The notes under the pieces are model-generated. The model searched no databases. It was given only the letters and a program-made list of their open reading frames with translations, and was not told the origin of the DNA. Of a DNA stretch of 64,000 nt, positions 9,603-19,964 are shown in pieces (within the stretch, counting starts at the first letter, position 1; each line of letters opens with the position of its first letter). The position numbers and the translations under genes are program-made. The DNA is from Eutreptiella sp. 'Long Island Sound 2002' (lineage: Eukaryota > Euglenozoa > Euglenophyceae > Eutreptiales > Eutreptiaceae): the NCBI GenBank assembly GCA_964036045.1, contig OZ038381.1, positions 107,265,367-107,329,366 on the forward strand. The letters run 5' to 3'.

Positions 9603-11470
9603 ATGAAACGCCCCGCCACTACCCCCCTTGCTCCCTCCTCACCTGGGAAGGAATCTTCCCTCTTGTCCAAGGCACTACGGGAGTTGAGTGGGGCCTCAAA
9701 CCTCAAGGATGAGCGGGTGGGTCATTACTTGGCCACGTGGGCGCTATCACGCCCCCTAGCACGGCGGCAATTCAACAACGCCGTCCAACATGTGAACTCC
9801 GCCACTTCTACCCAAACCACGGGTGAGGAGTGCAAGGCCGCCGTTGAGGCATACGCCGCCTCCCTACTTCCCCCCACCGCCATGTGTGAACTAGTGCTCA
9901 ACATGAGGGCCCCCAAGTTCTCGTGGAGGACCCTCTCGGAGCTCTACACGCTCCGTAAGTCAGAGTATCACCGCACTGTCCCTAGTGGCCCCTACTCCCG
10001 GCCAATTTGTACCGAGCGGGCTTTCCAAGCCCGTTGGAAGGAGTTGGTCGCCCCGGTGCAATTGGACAACCCCGTTGCCACGGTGTTGCCCAAGGCCACC
10101 GGGATCTCATGGCCCTTCGCCTCATGGGTCACATACATCCTCTCCCGGCCGGGCTTGGTGCGGTCAATCAACCGCACCTTCCCATTGACGTTCATCGTCC
10201 GGGGAGATGCCTACCCCGTGGCCGGGGGCAATTGGACCCAACTCACCATCTCCTGGGCCAACTTCGAGCGCTTGGCCCGCTCCCTAGCGGGCCTTTGGGT
10301 GTTGAGCATGGCCAATTGCGATGACAAGGCCATGGAGACCCTTGGGACGTTGTGGAAGAGCAATTGGGAGGTAGTCCTCTCACCCAGTGCCTTTCACTCG
10401 TTCTAGTTTTGATCTAGTCGGCCTCAAACACCGCTCGCTAGACGCTAGATTGGACTAGACTAGAACGAAATTAACCACCCCCCATGTCTCGTGTTTAGGT
10501 GATTTAAGAGATCATCGACACGGGGCTGGTCCAATGGGGGGCCTCCAAGGAGGAGGCAAAGGTGATCCTCGGGGGTGGATCAACCGTGGACGCGACGGGT
10601 GATCGGGGTGTCCACATGCCCCCAAGTGGGCTCCATGTTCAATGAGGGCATATGGAATGCCCCAACGAAGACTTGGGAGGGTAGTGCTAACCCCCGGACC
10701 ATGGAGGGTGATGAGGCCAACTACACGGCCTTCCTCCTTGGGACGCCATCCTTGCAAGCCGCCGGCTGCGGTACGCAGCTCATTTTGAAATTGCCACGTG
10801 CCTGGGTCGTCTTGTGCATTTTGCACTTGACAATGGCCATGGGCCGCTTGTTGGGGGAGTTTGTCGATCGGGAGGCTAGGTTGGTCATCCCTGCGCTCCG
10901 TCGAGACCTGCAAGTTCTCCTGTCGGAGAGGCGTGCAAGTTGGAGCGTCTATGGGTCAGCATCCCCGGAAGGGGAGGAGATAGCCAATTTTTTTGACGCA
11001 TGGCCGGATTTTGCTACGTGCCTCGGCATTAGGCCAAGCACGGCCAAGTACAAGGCCATCGCGAACATGTGGGACCTGCTGCAGGCCCTCTATTGTACAT
11101 ATCAGGGCCCTAACCCTTTGAATTGTGCTGCTGTTGCGCGCGATTTCCGGCGACACTGCACTGCTGGAACAGCATCATGGTATCGGATGTAGATACCATG
11201 TTGCAGAACATTAAGCCTTTTGGCCTGGCTATCTTCTCCGGTGACATTTCGGAAAGCATTAACCGCTTTGTGAAACATGGTCACAACGAGCACAGCAACC
11301 GGGGGGGGGGGCTGTCGGGTGGAGGGGGTGGACGAGGTGTCGGGTCGTCAATTGTTGGCCATCCACAGGGAGGCCAATGTGCAAGCGCAGTGCATGACAT
11401 GGTTGTTTGCGTACTTTGACGTGTCGTGGGTTGTGCATGGGGGGCCACGGTCGCAAGTGCCATGCTCGGG
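9603..11470 (+). pseudogene. DDE-type transposase-like gene, lineage 3, two exons plus frame breaks
   Basis: ATG 9603 opens 256 codons to GAG 10368-10370: a Ser/Pro-rich start, then a helical region and VRGDAYPVAGGNW (Asp 10206-10208) and CDDKAMETLG (Asp 10320-10322). A donor GTAGTC at 10371 and an acceptor ending AG at 10510 give a 140-bp phase-0 intron filled with CTAG words. Exon 2 (IIDTGLVQWGASKEEAKV) shifts frame near 10610 and continues through VVLCILHLTMAMGRLLGEFV (near 10805-10865), a YCTYQGPNP segment and FSGDISESINRFVK (Glu 11252-11254). It then shifts again at the G-run near 11301-11310 and ends around 11470. The three acidic blocks align with lineages 1 and 2. An exonic frame error rather than true decay is possible. 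Confidence 0.5.
10371..10510 (+). other. putative intron carrying CTAG-type cluster
   Basis: The interval has GT at its 5' end, AG at its 3' end and in-frame stops. CTAG occurs six times between 10399 and 10470. Removing it joins GTLWKSNWE to IIDTGLVQWG in phase 0. Confidence 0.5.
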
Positions 11471-11544
11471 CAGGGATGCCATGGAGGTAAGGAGGGGCCA
11501 GGGTCATATGCAGGCTTCCCGTAACCAGACTTTTGCAATCCAAG

Positions 11545-12363
11545 ATGGCTACGCGGGAGCAGTTGCACGAGCTGGTGAGGCAGGTATATTTCGTGCTGTG
11601 CGTTCTAGCGGTGATCTAGGGAATCGTTCTAGTCTTGATCTAGGCAGCACGATCGGCCGCTAGACTTTCGCTAGAACGCCGCTAGAACAGCTGCCTAGAA
11701 CGCCGCTAGAACGCTCTTGTGCTACAGAACGCAGCGACCCAGGCGCTGATTGCGCAAATCCTGGAGGCGGACAGGCGTGCGGCGGAGGAGCCGAAGGCCG
11801 AGCAGGCCCCGCACCCCAAAGCCCCCCTCGCCAAGCCCAAGCCCAAGCCCAAGCCCCAACCCCAAGCCCATCGTCCACCGTCGCCACCCCCTCCCCCGTT
11901 GGTAGCCCGGAAGGGGGCGGCGGCGTTGGAGGAACCGGCAGAGGTGGAGGCGGCGCGGGGAGAGCTCAAAGGGTTCTTGGTTTCCCGCGCCCCCTCCAGG
12001 GCGGCCAAGACCCGGGCTGAGACGAAAGTGGGGGCCTGGGAGGTAAAATTGCGGAGCCTCGTGGAGGATGGAGCGGAGGAGGAAAGGGTGGATTGGGCGG
12101 AGGCCAACCTTCGCAAGGCGAAGGCGAAGGTTGCCGAGAAGGGGGCGGCGGTGGAGGGGTTCGAGCGGGCGGTGAGGCAGTGCGAGAGGCAGTTGGCGGC
12201 GGTGGTGGCGAGGGTGAAGGACGAGGAGGTGGACGAGGTGGTGGAGGTGGACGTGCATGGCGAGGTGGAAGAGGAGGCGAGCGTGAAGGATGAGGAGGAG
12301 GAGACCAAGGTGGCGGAGGCGGCGCCGGGGGGGGGGGGAAGAGCGACTGGCTCAGGGGATTGA
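11545..12363 (+). CDS. two-exon gene for a Pro-hinged coiled-coil protein
   Basis: ATG 11545 encodes 13 codons (MATREQLHELVRQ) to CAG 11581-11583, followed by donor GTATAT. The acceptor GCTACAG ends at 11727 and exon 2 begins AAC in phase 0, giving NAATQALIAQILEADRRAAE, which continues the same helix. Next come a Lys/Pro/Gln hinge with a repeated PK dipeptide, a Pro run, then a long Ala/Glu/Lys/Arg helix and an acidic tail with many Glu; the stop TGA is at 12361-12363. About 225 residues in all. It follows the lineage 3 transposase in the same direction and could be its accessory DNA-binding or assembly protein. No family recognised. Confidence 0.5.
11584..11727 (+). other. putative intron carrying CTAG-type cluster
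   Basis: A 144-bp GT...AG interval. Between 11601 and 11714 it is mainly TTCTAGCG, GATCTAGG and CGCTAGAACG words in both orientations. It splits the short first exon from the long second exon without changing frame. Confidence 0.6.
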
Positions 12364-12868
12364 TGGGGTCAAGGGCTGTGGGGGCCCTCCAGGACCTGCC
12401 ATGGGACCCCGCAGTCCTGGCTGGCCCCCACCCCCCAAACATGGACACCCCTCTCCTTGTCGCCCCGGAGAGTCCGGTATGGACTCTCCGGTTTTTGTTG
12501 GTGCGGGTGCACCACCGGCTGTTGGGGGCGGGGCGGTGGGTATGGGTGGACGGGGAGGGGGTTGTCCACCTGGACAAGCCCCTGCGCCTGGGGGTGGTCG
12601 ACTGGTCGTGGGGGTGGCAACGTGAGTTGCCGGGGCAGGGGAACAAGCGGTGGGGGGAGGTGCCCCCCCCCCCCCGAAAGGGGGGTGAAGATGTTTGAGT
12701 TGGCGCAAACCAACATCTTCACCCCCGAGCGGAAAAAGGGGGGGGCCAACCACTGGCGATTTGTCGCCCACTGCTGGCAGGGGCTGGGCTTGGGGGGGGT
12801 TGAGTGCGTGAGGAAGGCCTGGGTGTGGACGCCGACCTGGTCGGCAGGATTGTGTATAGCGACCTAGT
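12364..12868 (+). other. coding-like tail after the coiled-coil gene
   Basis: A frame from 12360 to 12698 reads through a TLRFLLVRVHHRLLGAGRW-like segment rich in Val, Leu and Trp; overlapping frames on both strands are open because of GC content. It could be a downstream exon interrupted at the C-run near 12668. I cannot assign function. Confidence 0.25.
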
Positions 12869-13041
12869 CGGCTATCAGACGTCAGACATCAGACTTTTAT
12901 GGACCATCACCCCCCCACCCACCCCAACACCCTTTCTACCCCCCCCCCCCGTGTCAGACTTCGCCCCCCCCCCCGTGTCCCCCCCAATATCAGACTTGTC
13001 CCATTGTCACCACACCCTTGAGGTGTAGAAGTGGGTTGTGG
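12869..13041. repeat. TCAGACATCAGAC motif patch, left edge of satellite block
   Basis: TCAGAC words (TATCAGACGTCAGACATC near 12873, further copies near 12952 and 12989) sit among long C-runs. The same word cluster is found at 19500-19567 on the far side of the satellite block, so the two patches bracket it. Confidence 0.6.
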
Positions 13042-13317
13042 TCTCGACCCTAGCGTCTGAAACCCAACCAGTGCTTGCAACCCCTTCAATGATGGTTCGT
13101 GCCCCCGCCCCCCCCCACCCCACCCCACGTCACCCCATCTCTCTGACTCAAACCGATCGGGGGGCTCATATGTGACTGAAGACAAGTGGGAACAGAATCC
13201 TGATGTCTGGCCCAAGCAACCTCACCTGAGCTAATCGGGTCAGTTTTGCTGGTGGGGTGGGTTAGTGGGGGCTCATCGGGTTGGGCCGGACCTGTGGAGA
13301 GGGGGGGTAGTGGGCTT
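13042..13317. other. non-coding gap
   Basis: C-rich tract and unique-looking DNA. Short frames on both strands lack coding character. Confidence 0.4.
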
Positions 13318-13440
13318 CGAGCACGGCACAGCACAGCACGGCACAGCACAACACATCACAGCACATCACAGCACACCACAGCACAGCACAACATACAGCA
13401 TAGCACAGCATATTACATCACAACACAGCACAACACAGCC
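13318..13440. repeat. CACAG/CACAA minisatellite
   Basis: About 120 bp of imperfect 5-bp units (GCACA, ACACA, TCACA, GCACG). Confidence 0.85.
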
Positions 13441-13457
13441 CCTATGGCCGCCCAAGA

Positions 13458-13514
13458 GAGCCTCCCTCCCTCCCTCCCTCCCTCCCCTCCCTCCCTCCCT
13501 CCCTCCCACCCTGT
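13458..13514. repeat. (CCCT)n microsatellite
   Basis: Near-pure CCCT repeat of about 14 units. Confidence 0.9.
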
Positions 13515-13599
13515 CATTTCCCTGCTTGTGTGGTTGAGGTTAGGGAGGGTATGCCTGCTTTTCTTTTTCAGGTGGGAGTAAACCTGCTCTTCAATTTCG

Positions 13600-14141
13600 T
13601 GGTGTTCATCATGACAATTGATCATGTGCCGTTTCTTTATGAGGTGCCGCTGACAGCGTGTCACGGCACTGATCGAACGTTGGACCGTAGTTGCCCCCAC
13701 ATTTGCAAATTTCTTTGCCCATTTTTGAACCATGACGATTGATCATATGCCGTTTCTTTACGAGTTGCCGCTGACAGCTTGTCACGGCACTGCTCGAATG
13801 GTGGATCGTAGTTCACCCCACATTTGCAAATTTCTTTGTCCGTTTTTGAAACATGACAATTGATCATATGACGTTTCTTTATGAGGTGCCGGTGACAGCG
13901 TGTCACGGCACTGATCGAACGGTGGACCGTAGTTGCCCCCACATTTGCAAGTTTCTTTGTCCGTTTTTGAACCATGACGATTGATCATATGCCGTTTCTT
14001 TATGAGGTGCCACTGACAGCGTGTCACGGCACTGATCAAATGGTGGACTGTAGTTGCCCCCACATTTGCAAGTTTCTTTGTCCATTTTCGAACCATGACG
14101 ATTGATCATATGCCGTTTCTTTATGAGTTGCCGGTGACAGC
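13600..14141. repeat. 121-bp satellite
   Basis: The anchor GATCAT recurs at 13620, 13741, 13862, 13983 and 14104, exactly 121 bp apart. Copies differ by a few percent and the last one ends abruptly where the TTTGACGGA-type satellite begins. Minus-strand frames through it repeat a Lys-rich peptide but break often. Confidence 0.9.
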
Positions 14142-16456
14142 CCCCAGATTACTGACGCATGGACATGCGTCAAATATTTGACGGACATACATCCGTCAAA
14201 TATTTTGGGGATGTAGACCCCCCAAATATTTGACGGACACACATCCGTCAACTATTTTTGGGGTCTACACCCCCCAGGTAACTGACGCATGGACATGCGT
14301 CAAATATTTGACGGACATACATCCGTCAAATATTTTGGGGATGTAGACCCCCCAAATATTTGACGGACACACATCCGTCAAATATTTTGGGGGTGTAGAC
14401 CCCCCAAATATTTGACGGACATACATCCGTCAAATATTTGGGGGGTCTACACCCGCCAGATAACTGACGCATGGGCATGCGTCAAATATTTGACGGAACC
14501 ACATCCATCAAATATTTTGGGGGCCTAGACCCCCCAAATATTTGACGGAACCACATCCGTGAAATATTTTGGGGGTGTAGACCCCCCAAATATTTGACGG
14601 AACCCCATCTGTCAAATATTTCGGGGGTGTAGACCCCCCAAATATTTGACGGAACCCCATCCGTGAAATATTTGGGGGCTGTAGACCCCCCAAATATTTG
14701 ACGGAACCCCATCCGTGAAATATTTTGGGGGTCTACACCCCCAAAATATTTCACGGATGTGGTTCCGTGAAATATTTGGGGGCTGTAGACCCCCCAAATA
14801 TTTGACGGAACCCCTTCCGTGAAATATTTTGGGGGTCTACAGCCCCCAAATATTTGACGGAACCACATCCGTCAAATAGTTTGGGGGTGTACAGCCCCCA
14901 AATTTTTGACGGAACCCCTTCCGTCAAATATTTTTGGGGGTGTACAGCCCCCAAATATTTGACGGAACCCCATCCGTCAAATATTTTGGGGGTGTACAGC
15001 CCCCAAATATTTGACGGAACCCCATCCGTGAAATATTTTGGGGGTCTACACATCCGTGAAATATTTTGGGGGTCTACGCACCCAAAATATTTCACGGATG
15101 TGGTTCCGCGAAACATTTGGGGGCTGTAGACCCCCAAAATATTTGACGGAACCCCTTCCGTGAAATATTTGGGGGCTGTAGACCCCCCAAATATTTGACG
15201 GAACCCCGTCCGTGAAATATTTTGGGGGTCTACAGCCCCCAAATATTTGACGGAACCACATCCTTCAAATATTTTGGGTGTGTACAGCCCCCAAATATGT
15301 GACGGAACCCCATCCGTCAAATATTTTGGCGGTGTACAGCCCCCAAATATTTGACGGAACCCCATCCGTGAATTATTTTGGGGGTCTACACCCACAAAAT
15401 ATTTCACGGATGTGGTTCCGTGAAATTTTTGGGGGCTGTAGACCCCCCAAATATTTGACGGAACCACTTTCCGTGAATCATTTGGGGGCTGTAGACCCCC
15501 CAAATATATGACGGAACCCCATCCGTGAAATATTTTGGGGGTCTACAGCCCCCAAATATTTGACGGAACCACATCCGTCAAATATTTTGGGGGTGTACAG
15601 CCCCCAAATATTTGACGGAACCCCATCCGTCAAATATTTTGGGGGTGTAGGGCCCCCAAATATTTGACGGAACCCCGTCCGTCAAATATTTTGGGGGTGT
15701 ACAGCCCCCAAATATTTGACGGAACCCCATCCGTGAAATATTTTGGGGGTCTACACACCCAAAATATTTCACGGATGTGGTTCCGTGAAATATTTGGGGG
15801 CTGTAGACCCCCCAAATATTTGACGGAACCCCTTCCGTGAAATATTTGGGGGCTGTAGACCCCCAAAATATTTGACGGAACCCCATCCGTGAAATATTTT
15901 GGGGGTGTACAGCCCCCAAATATTTGACGGAACCCCATCAGTGAAATATTTTGGGTGTCTACACCCCCAAAATATTTCACGGATGTGGTTCCGTGAAATA
16001 TTTGGGGGCTGTAGACCCCCCAAATGTTTGATGGAACCCCTTCCGTGAAATATTTGGGGGCTGTAGACCCTCCAAATATTTGACGGAACCCCATGCGTGA
16101 AATATTTTGGGGGTGTAGAGCCCCCAAATATTTGACGGAACCCCATCCGTCAAATATTTTGGGTGTGTACAGCCCCCAAATATTTGACGGAACCCCATCC
16201 GTGAAATATTTTGGGGGTTTACGCCCCCAAATATTTGACGGAACCCCATTCGTCAAATATTTTGGGGGTGTACAGCCCCCAAATATTTGACGGAACCCCA
16301 TCCGTGAAATATTTTCGGGGTCTACACCCCCAAATATTTGACGGAACCCCATTCGTCAAATATTTTGGGGGTGTACAGCCCCCAAATATTTGACGGAACC
16401 CCATCCATGAAATATTTTGGGGGTCTACACCCCCAAAATATTTCACGGATGTTTGA
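14142..16456. repeat. ~52-bp double-palindrome satellite
   Basis: About 44 copies of a unit made of two back-to-back palindromes. One is AATATTTGACGGA, a 7-base spacer, then TCCGTCAAATATT (or the TCACGG variant). The other is GGGGG, a 3-8-base spacer, then CCCCC. The period is 52 bp in the regular part (for example 14582, 14634, 14686). The first ~340 bp hold longer variants with GACGCATGGACATGCGTC. Frames on both strands stay open because the unit lacks stops in several phases; I do not read them as genes. Confidence 0.9.
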
Positions 16457-16459
16457 CTT

Positions 16460-19258
16460 TGGGGGCCCTTGGGGACCTTTGGGGGCCTATGGGGACCTTT
16501 GGGGGCCTATGGGGGCCTATGGGGGCCTATTGGCACCTATGGGGACTTATGGGGGCCAAGGGGGGCCTATGGGGGCTTATGGGGGCCTATGGGGACTTAT
16601 AGGGGCCTATGGGGACCTATGGGGGCCAATGGGGACCTATGGGTGCCTATGGGGACCTATGGGGGCCTATTGGCACCTATGGGGACCTATGGGGGCCAAG
16701 GGGGGCCTATGGGGGCCTATGGGGACTTATAGGGGCCTATGGGGACCTTTGGGGGCCTACGGGGACCTTTGGGGGCCTATGAGGGCCTATGGGGCCCTAT
16801 GGGGGCCTATGAGGCTCTATGGGGACCTATGGGGGCCTTTGGGGGCCTATGGCGGCCTATGCTGGTCTTTGGGGGTCTATGGGGACCTATGGTGGCCTAT
16901 GGCGGTCTATGGGGACCTATAGGGGCCTATGGGGGTCTATGGGGACCTATGGTGGCCTATGGCGGTCTATGGGGACCTATGGGGGCCTAATGGCACCTTT
17001 GGGGACCTATGGGGACCTATGGGGGCCAATGGGGGCCTATGGGGGCCTATGGGGGCCTATGGGGACCTTTGGGGGCCTATGGGGACCTTTGGGGCCCTAT
17101 GGGGGCCTATGGGGGCCTATGGGGCTCTATGGGGGCCTATGGGGACCTTTGGGGGCCTATGGGGGCCTATGGGGGCACGTGGGGACCTATGGGGACCTAT
17201 GGGGACCTATGGGGGCCTATGGGGACCTATGGGGGCCTATGGGGGCCTATGGGGGTCTATGGGGACCTATGGGGGCCTATGGGGGCCTATGGGGGCCTAT
17301 GGGGGTCTATGGGGAACTATGGGGGCCTATTGGCACCTTTGGGGACCTATGGGGGCCTACGGGGGCCTATGGGGATCTATAGGGGCCTATGGGGCTCTAT
17401 GGGGACCTATGGGGGCCTATGGTGGCCTATGGGGGCCTATAGGGGCCTATGGGGACCTTTGCGGGCCTATGGGGACCTTTGGGGGCCTATGGGGACCTTT
17501 GGGGAGCTATGGGGACCTTTGGGCACCTTTGGGGACCTATGGGGGTCTATGGGGACCTATCAGGACCTATGGGGGTCTATGGGGACCTATGGGGACCTAT
17601 GGGGGCCTATGGGGGTCTACGGGGACCTTTGGGGACCTATGGGGACCTTTGGGCACCTTTGGGGACCTATGGGCACCTATGGGGATGGGGCCGATGGGGA
17701 CTCATCGGCATCTAGGGGGACCTATGGGGGCCTATGGGGGCCTATGGGGGCCTATGGGGACCTTTGGGGGTCTATGGGGACCTATTGGGGCCTATGGGGG
17801 CCTATGGGCACCTTTGGGGGTCTATGGGGGCCTATTGGGGCCTTTGGGGACCTATGGGGACCTATGGGGGCTTGTGGAGGCCTATGGGGGCCTCTGGGGA
17901 CCTATGGGGACCTATGGGCACCTTTGGGGACCTATGGGGACCTATGGGGCCCGATGGGGACTCATTGGCATCTAGGGGGACCTTTGGGGACCTATGGGCA
18001 CCTCTGGGGACCCATGGGCACCTTTGGGGACCTATGGGGGCCTATGGGGGCCTATGGCGGCCTATGGTGGCCTATGGGGGTCTATGGGGACCTATGGTGG
18101 CCTATGGCGGTCTATGGGGACCTATAGGGGCCTATGGGGGCCTATGGGGACCTATGGTGGCCTATGGCGGTCTATGGGGACCTATGGGGGCCTATTGGCA
18201 CCTTTGGGGACGTATGGGGACCTATGGGGGCCAATGGGGGCCTACGGGGGCCTATGGGGGCCTATGGGGACCTTTGGGGGCCTATGGGGACCTTTGGGGG
18301 CCTATGGGGGCCTATGGGGGCCTATGGGGGCCTATGGGGCTCTATGGGGGCCTATGGGGACCTTTGGGGGCCTTTGGGGGCCTATGGGGGCACGTGGGGA
18401 CCCATGGGGACCTATGGGGACCTATGGGGGCCTATGGGGACCTATGGGGGCCTATGGGGGCCTATGGGGGTCTATGGGGGCCTATTGGCACCTATGGGGG
18501 CCTACGGGGGCCTATGGGGGCCTATGGGGATCTATAGGGGCCTATGGGGACCTGTGGGGGCCTATGGGGACCTTTGGGGGCCTATGGTGGCCTATGGGGG
18601 CCTATAGGGGCCTATGGGGACCTTTGGGGGCCTATGGGGACCTTTGGGGGCCTATGGGGACCTTTGGGGAGCTATGGGGACCTTTGGGCACCTTCGGGGA
18701 CCAATGGGGGTCTATGGGGACCTATCGGGACCTATGGGGGTCTATGGGGACCTATGGGGACCTATGGGGGCCTATGGGGGTCTACAGGGACCTTTGGGGA
18801 CCTATGGGGACCTTTGGGCACCTTTGGGGACCTATGGGCACCTATGGGGATGGGGGCCGATGGGGACTCATCGGCATCTAGGGGGACCTATGGGGGCCTA
18901 TGGGGGCCTATGGGGGCCTATGGGCACCTTTGGGGGCCTATGGGGGCCTATTGGGGCCTATGGGGGCCTTTGGGGACCTATGGGGACCTATGGGGGCTTG
19001 TGGAGGCCTATGGGGGCCTGTCGGGACCTATGGGGACCTATGGGCACCTTTGGGGACCTATGGGTACCTATGGGGGCCGATGGGGACTCATTGGCATCTA
19101 GGGGGACCTTTGGGGACCTATGGGCAACTCTGGGGACCCATGGGCACCTTTGGGGGCCTATGGGGGCCTATGGGGGCCTATGGGGACCTATTGGCACCTT
19201 TGGGGACCTATGGGCACCTTTGGGGGCCCATGGGGGCCTATGGGGGCCTATGGGCATC
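16460..19258. repeat. 10-bp G-rich satellite, GGGGRCCTWT
   Basis: About 280 tandem 10-bp units, GGGGGCCTAT or GGGGACCTTT with point variants. Because 10 is 1 modulo 3, all three plus-strand frames read the same 10-residue peptide, GGLWGPMGAY, which produces open frames up to 372 codons. The minus strand has TAG in each phase. A four-G run every ten bases makes the strand a continuous G-quadruplex candidate. Interruptions containing CATCTAGG near 17690, 17950, 18850 and 19075 show a higher-order period of about 1.1 kb. Confidence 0.92.
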
Positions 19259-19583
19259 TTTTTGTTTGCCACTTTCCTTGCTCACACATTTTCCCCATTT
19301 TCCCATTTTGGTGTTCAAAGTCTCTTTTACTTTTGTACTGCCGTGTTTATGATTGTCCAAGGTGGTTCCCCAATGATTTTTCAATTGTGTCCTCCCTTTT
19401 TGTTTTTTTCATTGGGGGGGGGGGTTGATTTAGATTTAGGCATAGTTTCTCCCAATTTCCTCTGGGCATTAGACCCCTAGACCCACCTCCAGTAGATAAG
19501 AATATCAGACATCTTCTTGGACAGACCGCACACACAACATCCCTTATCAGACATCAGACATCAGACTTTACACACAATCCTGG
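19259..19583. repeat. right edge of satellite block with TCAGACATCAGAC motif
   Basis: Unique AT-richer DNA follows the array. At 19500-19567 ATCAGACATC words recur, mirroring the patch at 12873. No gene seen. Confidence 0.55.
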
Positions 19584-19961
19584 TTGTCGGCGCTGCTGGA
19601 CTTCGGGGGTTTCAGCCCCGAGGCGGCAAACCGGGGGGTGTATGCCGCGGTGGTGCACGGCATCGCCACCCGGCCCAAGCCCAAGCGGAAGCCCGCCGCA
19701 GCCCCCGCTGGCGGGGTGATAAGGGGGGTGAGGCGGGGGGTGACAAGGGGGGTGAGAAGGAAGGGGTCACGGGGGGTGGGGGTGAGAAGGGGGGTGCCGG
19801 GAGCAAGGATGAGCCCCGGCAACCCCCCACCACGCAGGAGGGGTAACCTGCGTGTCGCGACTTGCGAATGGGGGCCTTTGGGGGCAGGGGGGCTAATCGG
19901 GCTAACCGGGCTAATCGGGCTAACCCACCACCACGTGACCCGGCGCCGGCCCGCCAAGTGA
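19584..19961 (+). CDS. Ala/Lys-rich coding piece, probable exon
   Basis: The frame reads SALLDFGGFSPEAANRGVY, then a PKPKRKPAAAPAGG hinge, then Arg/Gly repeats produced by GGGGTGA-like DNA at 19715-19800. Only the first ~45 codons look coding; the rest may be low-complexity DNA. The frame starts with TTG, so it would be an internal exon. Function unknown. Confidence 0.3.
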   Translation: MSALLDFGGFSPEAANRGVYAAVVHGIATRPKPKRKPAAAPAGGVIRGVRRGVTRGVRRKGSRGVGVRRGVPGARMSPGNPPPRRRGNLRVATCEWGPLGAGGLIGLTGLIGLTHHHVTRRRPAK

Positions 19962-19964
19962 CCT

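Noticed and set aside
14482-16352. Frames of 100-250 codons through the 52-bp palindrome array on both strands
   Set aside because: Both strands are equally open and the peptide merely follows the DNA period; no conserved start, stop or phase.
14142-16456. Resemblance to a CRISPR array
   Set aside because: Spacers are not unique, repeats and spacers are both palindromic and repeated, no cas-like gene is present, and the DNA is eukaryotic.
16929-18127. Open frames of 348 and 372 codons in the 10-bp array
   Set aside because: They are automatic products of a stop-free 10-bp unit read in any frame, end wherever an interruption occurs, and have no start context or flanking coding sequence.
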